From contig CAAFNI010000499.1 of NCBI GenBank assembly GCA_900764215.1, forward strand, positions 1 through 8,916: a stretch of DNA of 8,916 nt, given 5' to 3'. Source of the stretch: an uncultured Sutterella sp. (GTDB taxonomy: Bacteria; Pseudomonadota; Gammaproteobacteria; Burkholderiales; Burkholderiaceae_F). The notes below the pieces were generated by a model. The model saw only the letters and a program-made list of their open reading frames with translations. It was not told the origin of the DNA and did not search any database. This document shows positions 6,627-8,916 of this stretch, in pieces (the stretch's first letter is position 1; each line of letters begins with the position of its first letter). The position numbers and the translations under genes were made by a program.

Positions 6627-6639
6627 TGTAAGGCTTTTT

Positions 6640-6673
6640 CCGCGGCGTCGAAGCCCTTCGATCCCGGCCGCGG
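6640..6673 (+). repeat. Strong hairpin in the rnfH-like 5' untranslated region
   Basis: CCGCGG (6640-6645) pairs with CCGCGG (6668-6673), and inside it TCGAA (6648-6652) pairs with TTCGA (6657-6661) across a four-base loop. The motif AGGCTTT occurs just before (6631-6637) and just after (6674-6680) the hairpin as a direct repeat. It ends 24 nt before the rnfH ATG, so it leaves the ribosome binding site free. It may stabilise the mRNA 5' end or bind a regulator. Confidence 0.5.
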
Positions 6674-6697
6674 AGGCTTTGCCGAGAGGGGGCGATC

Positions 6698-7012
6698 ATG
6701 CGTGTGGAAGTGTTGTTCGTAAGCGAGTGCGGCGTGGCCGCAAAGAGCGTCGAGGCGCCCGATGGCGCAAGCGCGCAGTCCGTGCTCGCAATCGCCGGAG
6801 AGCCGCTTCCCGCGGGCGCGGGGCTGGCCGTTTTCGGACGCCGCATCGAACCCGACGCACGGCTGTGCGAGGGCGACCGGCTCGAGGTTGCGGGCGCGCT
6901 TGTCTGCGACCCGAAGAAGGCGCGCCGAGCGCGCGCCGAAAGCCAGGGCGACGTGCGCGTCGTCACCTGCGGCAGGCACGGGGGGCGCAGGCGCCTGGTC
7001 AAGTCTGTCTAG
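6698..7012 (+). CDS. rnfH: RnfH family protein (RatB-like, ubiquitin-fold)
   Basis: A 104-residue protein of the RnfH/UPF0125 family, small beta-grasp (ubiquitin/MoaD-like) proteins of uncertain function. They are named from co-occurrence with the Rnf electron-transfer complex in some bacteria and called RatB where paired with RatA. The signature is in the second half: GLAVFGRRIEPDARLCEGDR (42-61) and LEVAGALVCDPKKARRARAE (62-81), matching the family's 'vgifgr...l.dGDRvEiyrpL.aDPKe.RR.RA' pattern. The first strand, RVEVLFVSE (2-10), also fits. The ATG has a strong GAGAGGGGG ribosome binding site 6 nt upstream. The usual genomic neighbour smpB is divergent on the left, but ratA is missing from between them. 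No rnf gene is in the window. No terminator follows before the symporter promoter. Confidence 0.85.
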   Translation: MRVEVLFVSECGVAAKSVEAPDGASAQSVLAIAGEPLPAGAGLAVFGRRIEPDARLCEGDRLEVAGALVCDPKKARRARAESQGDVRVVTCGRHGGRRRLVKSV

Positions 7013-7084
7013 GCGCGCGGCGCAGGGGACGGAATGCTGCTTAAAGAAAGGGCGCAGCCGCTGGCGCCGAACGGCTCAACCGTT

Positions 7085-7093
7085 TGTTACAAT
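7085..7093 (+). promoter_or_regulatory. Extended -10 promoter of the AGCS symporter gene
   Basis: TG-T-TACAAT at 7085-7093 is an extended -10 element: TACAAT matches consensus in five of six positions and is preceded by TGn. No good -35 lies 16-18 nt upstream, which extended -10 promoters tolerate. Transcription would start near 7100, giving an untranslated leader of about 120 nt. A small inverted repeat (AGCCG 7056-7060, CGGCT 7072-7076) sits where the -35 would be and could be an operator. Confidence 0.45.
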
Positions 7094-7113
7094 CGAAAGC
7101 TGCTGAATCCGAA

Positions 7114-7177
7114 TCCGGACCCCGTCCCCGCTTCGTCCGGACGCGCATCCTAAGACTCCCCGGCCCTCGAGATGCGC
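7114..7177 (+). promoter_or_regulatory. Leader with two tandem hairpins upstream of the symporter
   Basis: Within the presumed leader, TCCGGAC (7114-7120) pairs with GTCCGGA (7135-7141) across a 14-nt C-rich loop. One base later, GCGCATC (7143-7149) pairs with GATGCGC (7171-7177). The region after the second stem has no T tract, so it is not an obvious attenuator. I do not recognise a glycine riboswitch or another named class, although AGCS genes are sometimes controlled by glycine riboswitches. Confidence 0.35.
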
Positions 7178-7218
7178 CTTTCCGAACCAAAAAGACCGAG
7201 AAGGAAAAACAAAAAGAC

Positions 7219-8649
7219 ATGAACTGGCTCAACGACATCATCGGCGTCATCAACAATTATCTTTGGTCCTACGTGCTCATCGTGATGCTGATCGGCATCG
7301 GCCTCTGGTTCACGATCCGCACGCGCTTCGTGCAGATACGCTGCATTCCTGAAATGTTCCGCCTGATGACCGAAGGCGCAGGCGCCAAGCCGCGTGAGGG
7401 TCACATCTCGACCTTCCAGGCCTTCTGCGTCTCTACCGCCTCCCGCGTCGGCGTGGGCAACATCGCGGGCATCGCCATCGCGGTCGCCACGGGCGGCCCG
7501 GGCGCCGTCTTCTGGATGTGGGTCATCGCCACGATCGGCGCCGCGTCGGGCTTCGTCGAATCCACGCTCGCCCAGATCTACAAGGCGCCGCGCAAGGGCG
7601 GCGGCTTCGTGGGCGGCCCGGCCTACTACATCGGCAACGTGATCGGCTCCTCGTTCTTTGCGAGACTCTTCGCCGTGCTGCTCGCCGTCACCTACGGCCT
7701 CATCTTCAATTCCGTGCAGGCCAACACCATCAGCCTCTCGATGCAGACCTCGTTCGGGTTCGACACGCAGATGACGGGCCTTGCCGTCGCGGGCTTCACG
7801 GCGCTCGTGATCTTCGGCGGCCTCACCCGCATCGCCAAGGTGGTGGGCGTGATGGTGCCGGTGATGGCCGGCGCCTACATCATCGTCGCGCTTGCCGTGA
7901 CGGCGCTCAACATCACGATGGTGCCTGAGGTGCTTGTCACGATCGTGCGCTGCGCCTTCGACTTCGACGCCGTTCTCGGCGCGGGCTTCGGCATGGCGCT
8001 CATGACCGGCATCAAGCGCGGCCTCTTCTCGAACGAGGCAGGCATGGGCGCGGTCCCGAACGCCGCGGCCACGGCCGACGCCACCCATCCGGCCAAGCAG
8101 GGCCTCGTGCAGGCGCTCGGCGTCTACTTCGACACGCTCGTCGTGTGCACGGCCTCCGCCATGCTCGTACTCCTCACCCCGGGCTGGGCCGATTCCGGCA
8201 AGACCGGCATCGAACTCATCCAGCAGACGCTCACGGGGCAGCTCGGCGCCTGGACGAACGCCTTCATGAGCGTCACGGTGCTCTTCTTCGCCTTCAGCTC
8301 GATCATCGGCAACTACTTCTACGGCGAAATCAACATGGACTTCATCAGCCGCCACCGCGCCGCGCTCTGGATTTACCGGACCTTCGTCGTGATGATGGTC
8401 TACCTGGGCTCAGTCGCATCGCTCGGCCTCGTCTGGAACCTTGCCGACCTCTTCATGGCCCTGATGGCCATCGTCAACCTCGTTGCCATTCTGATCCTGG
8501 GCAAGTACGCCTTCATCGCGCTTGACGACTATGTCAGCCAGAAAAAGCGCGGCATCCTCAATCCGGAATTCGATCCGAGCGTGATGCCGAATTCCCGCGG
8601 CATTCTCTGCTGGCCCCGCCACAAGGAGGAGGAAATCGAACAGTGCTGA
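7219..8649 (+). CDS. Sodium:alanine/glycine symporter, AGCS family
   Basis: A 476-residue inner-membrane protein, the normal size for the alanine/glycine:cation symporter family (TC 2.A.25), importing small neutral amino acids with Na+ or H+. Family marks are FCVSTASRVGVGNIAGIAIA (69-88), the AGCS signature region; GGPGAVFWMW (92-101); GGPAYYIGN (132-140); FNSVQANTIS (163-172); KRGLFSNEAGMGAVPNAAAT (266-285), a highly conserved block; and FAFSSIIGNYFYGE (357-370). About eleven hydrophobic segments are visible. I start at ATG 7219 because the translation MNWLNDIIGVINNYLWSYVL matches the family's N-terminus. The open frame extends upstream to 7084, but that stretch is leader-like and Arg/Lys-rich. 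A GAGAAGGA lies 13 nt upstream of the ATG, wider than usual and separated by an A-rich spacer. The gene appears monocistronic: its own promoter in front, a strong terminator 45 nt behind. Alanine versus glycine cannot be told. Confidence 0.96.
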   Translation: MNWLNDIIGVINNYLWSYVLIVMLIGIGLWFTIRTRFVQIRCIPEMFRLMTEGAGAKPREGHISTFQAFCVSTASRVGVGNIAGIAIAVATGGPGAVFWMWVIATIGAASGFVESTLAQIYKAPRKGGGFVGGPAYYIGNVIGSSFFARLFAVLLAVTYGLIFNSVQANTISLSMQTSFGFDTQMTGLAVAGFTALVIFGGLTRIAKVVGVMVPVMAGAYIIVALAVTALNITMVPEVLVTIVRCAFDFDAVLGAGFGMALMTGIKRGLFSNEAGMGAVPNAAATADATHPAKQGLVQALGVYFDTLVVCTASAMLVLLTPGWADSGKTGIELIQQTLTGQLGAWTNAFMSVTVLFFAFSSIIGNYFYGEINMDFISRHRAALWIYRTFVVMMVYLGSVASLGLVWNLADLFMALMAIVNLVAILILGKYAFIALDDYVSQKKRGILNPEFDPSVMPNSRGILCWPRHKEEEIEQC

Positions 8650-8693
8650 TCGAACATTGCTGATCGATAAGGTCTGATCAAATCCGTGCTGTG

Positions 8694-8732
8694 AAAAGCC
8701 CGCCTGCGCTCTGTCGCCCGGCGGGCTTTTTT
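8694..8732 (+). terminator. Rho-independent terminator of the symporter gene
   Basis: AAAAGCCCGCC (8694-8704) is perfectly complementary to GGCGGGCTTTT (8720-8730), an 11-bp GC-cored stem with a 15-nt loop and a run of six T at 8727-8732. The A tract on the 5' side means it may also act on transcripts arriving from the right. It lies 45 nt after the symporter stop. Confidence 0.93.
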
Positions 8733-8916
8733 GCGTCTGCGCTCGCTCCGAGGGGGAGGGGCGGTGAGCATCACCTTGGTACTACCTCTTCAGAGGTACT
8801 TTCGTGCAGTTGTCTGCAGGAGAAGGAAAGAGGCGGTCATCGGGAATAACCCTCCACCATCACCTCGGAAGGGTTTAAGAAAAGCTTAAGAAAACATAAA
8901 CTTTTCAAAACGATGA
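8733..8916. other. Non-coding right flank with serial small hairpins and an AT-rich end
   Basis: No gene is seen in these 184 bases. They hold four short inverted repeats: GGTGA/TCACC at 8763-8775, TACCTC/GAGGTA at 8783-8798, TGCAG/CTGCA at 8805-8818 and AACCCT/AGGGTT at 8848-8875. Composition shifts from GC-rich to AT-rich after 8870. It is probably the upstream region of a gene starting beyond the right edge. Confidence 0.45.
8875..8894. repeat. Tandem TTAAGAAAA direct repeat, 11-bp phase
   Basis: TTAAGAAAA occurs at 8875-8883 and again at 8886-8894, start to start 11 bp, about one helical turn, in an AT-rich tract followed by CATAAAC. Such phasing is typical of tandem binding sites for OmpR/PhoB-type regulators. 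No consensus of a named regulator is matched. Confidence 0.4.

Larger units (their letters stand above)
6173..6697. other. About 500-bp non-coding spacer between divergent smpB and rnfH-like genes
   Basis: No convincing gene is seen. Short open frames exist on both strands, but they lack ribosome binding sites, family motifs and the GC3 bias of the neighbours. The smpB side (6235-6275) is AT-richer, with TACTAA-type -10 possibilities on the minus strand but no clear -35. Two inverted repeats are present, at 6400-6450 and 6640-6673. In many beta- and gammaproteobacteria the gene beside rnfH at this locus is ratA (START-like/polyketide cyclase fold). Translating the plus strand here, I find no trace of it. 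No tRNA or tmRNA pattern was recognised. Confidence 0.6.

Noticed and set aside
6230..6700. tmRNA (ssrA) or tRNA gene next to smpB
   Set aside because: No tRNA-like acceptor/T-arm pattern with GTTCGANTC, no CCA end and no recognisable tag reading frame.
7150..8355. A 401-codon minus-strand frame opposite the symporter
   Set aside because: Composition dominated by His, Arg, Ala, Glu and Asp with no motif. It is the shadow of the AGCS gene.
1..8916. CRISPR array, insertion sequence, integrase or phage genes
   Set aside because: No regularly spaced repeats, transposase-like frames or terminal inverted repeats were seen in the window.

Overview
The window looks like chromosomal DNA from a high-GC proteobacterium, most likely a betaproteobacterium. 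The grounds are strongly GC-biased third codon positions, a divergent smpB/rnfH pair of the kind found in beta- and gammaproteobacteria, and the general style of the proteins. An oxygen-sensitive nitrogenase-like operon plus an AGCS amino-acid symporter would suit an anaerobic or microaerobic, possibly host-associated member of the Burkholderiales (for example Sutterellaceae). That placement is inference and rests on no database search.

Left part (1-5638, all minus strand): a tightly packed six-gene operon. In transcription order it holds a NifH-type ATPase/[4Fe-4S] reductase (5638-4772), two nitrogenase component-1-like subunits (4763-3426 and 3435-2254), a secreted FecB/BtuF-type substrate-binding protein (2257-1139), a FecCD/BtuC-type permease (1135-77), and the first 24 codons of an ABC ATPase that runs off the left edge (72-1). 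Successive genes overlap by 10 and 4 nt or are separated by 3-8 nt, so they are almost certainly one transcript. This is the most interesting part of the window. It pairs a complete nitrogenase-like HDK enzyme set with its own metal-chelate/corrinoid-type importer. No nifB, nifEN, ferredoxin, or chlorophyll, coenzyme F430 or methionine-salvage gene is present to name the substrate. Several ligand positions differ from true nitrogenase: one P-cluster cysteine is Pro in the second subunit, no Cys aligns with the FeMo-co cysteine in the first, and the first ends in a CxxCC tail.

Middle (5705-7012): smpB, the trans-translation factor, lies upstream of the operon on the same strand with only 66 bp between. 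A roughly 500-bp stretch without a convincing gene separates smpB from the divergent rnfH-like gene (6698-7012). In relatives, ratA commonly sits between these two, and I cannot find it. The stretch contains two clear inverted repeats, one of them in the probable 5' UTR of rnfH.

Right part (7013-8916): an extended -10 promoter and a leader with two hairpins precede an AGCS-family sodium:amino-acid symporter (7219-8649). It is closed by an excellent rho-independent terminator (8694-8732). The last 180 bp are non-coding, with a run of small hairpins and an 11-bp-phased direct repeat in an AT-rich tract, probably the control region of a gene beyond the window.

Taken together, the transporter most likely imports a chelate or small-molecule substrate that the nitrogenase-like reductase acts on in the cytoplasm, or supplies a metal or cofactor for it. 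Which of the two cannot be read from the sequence.
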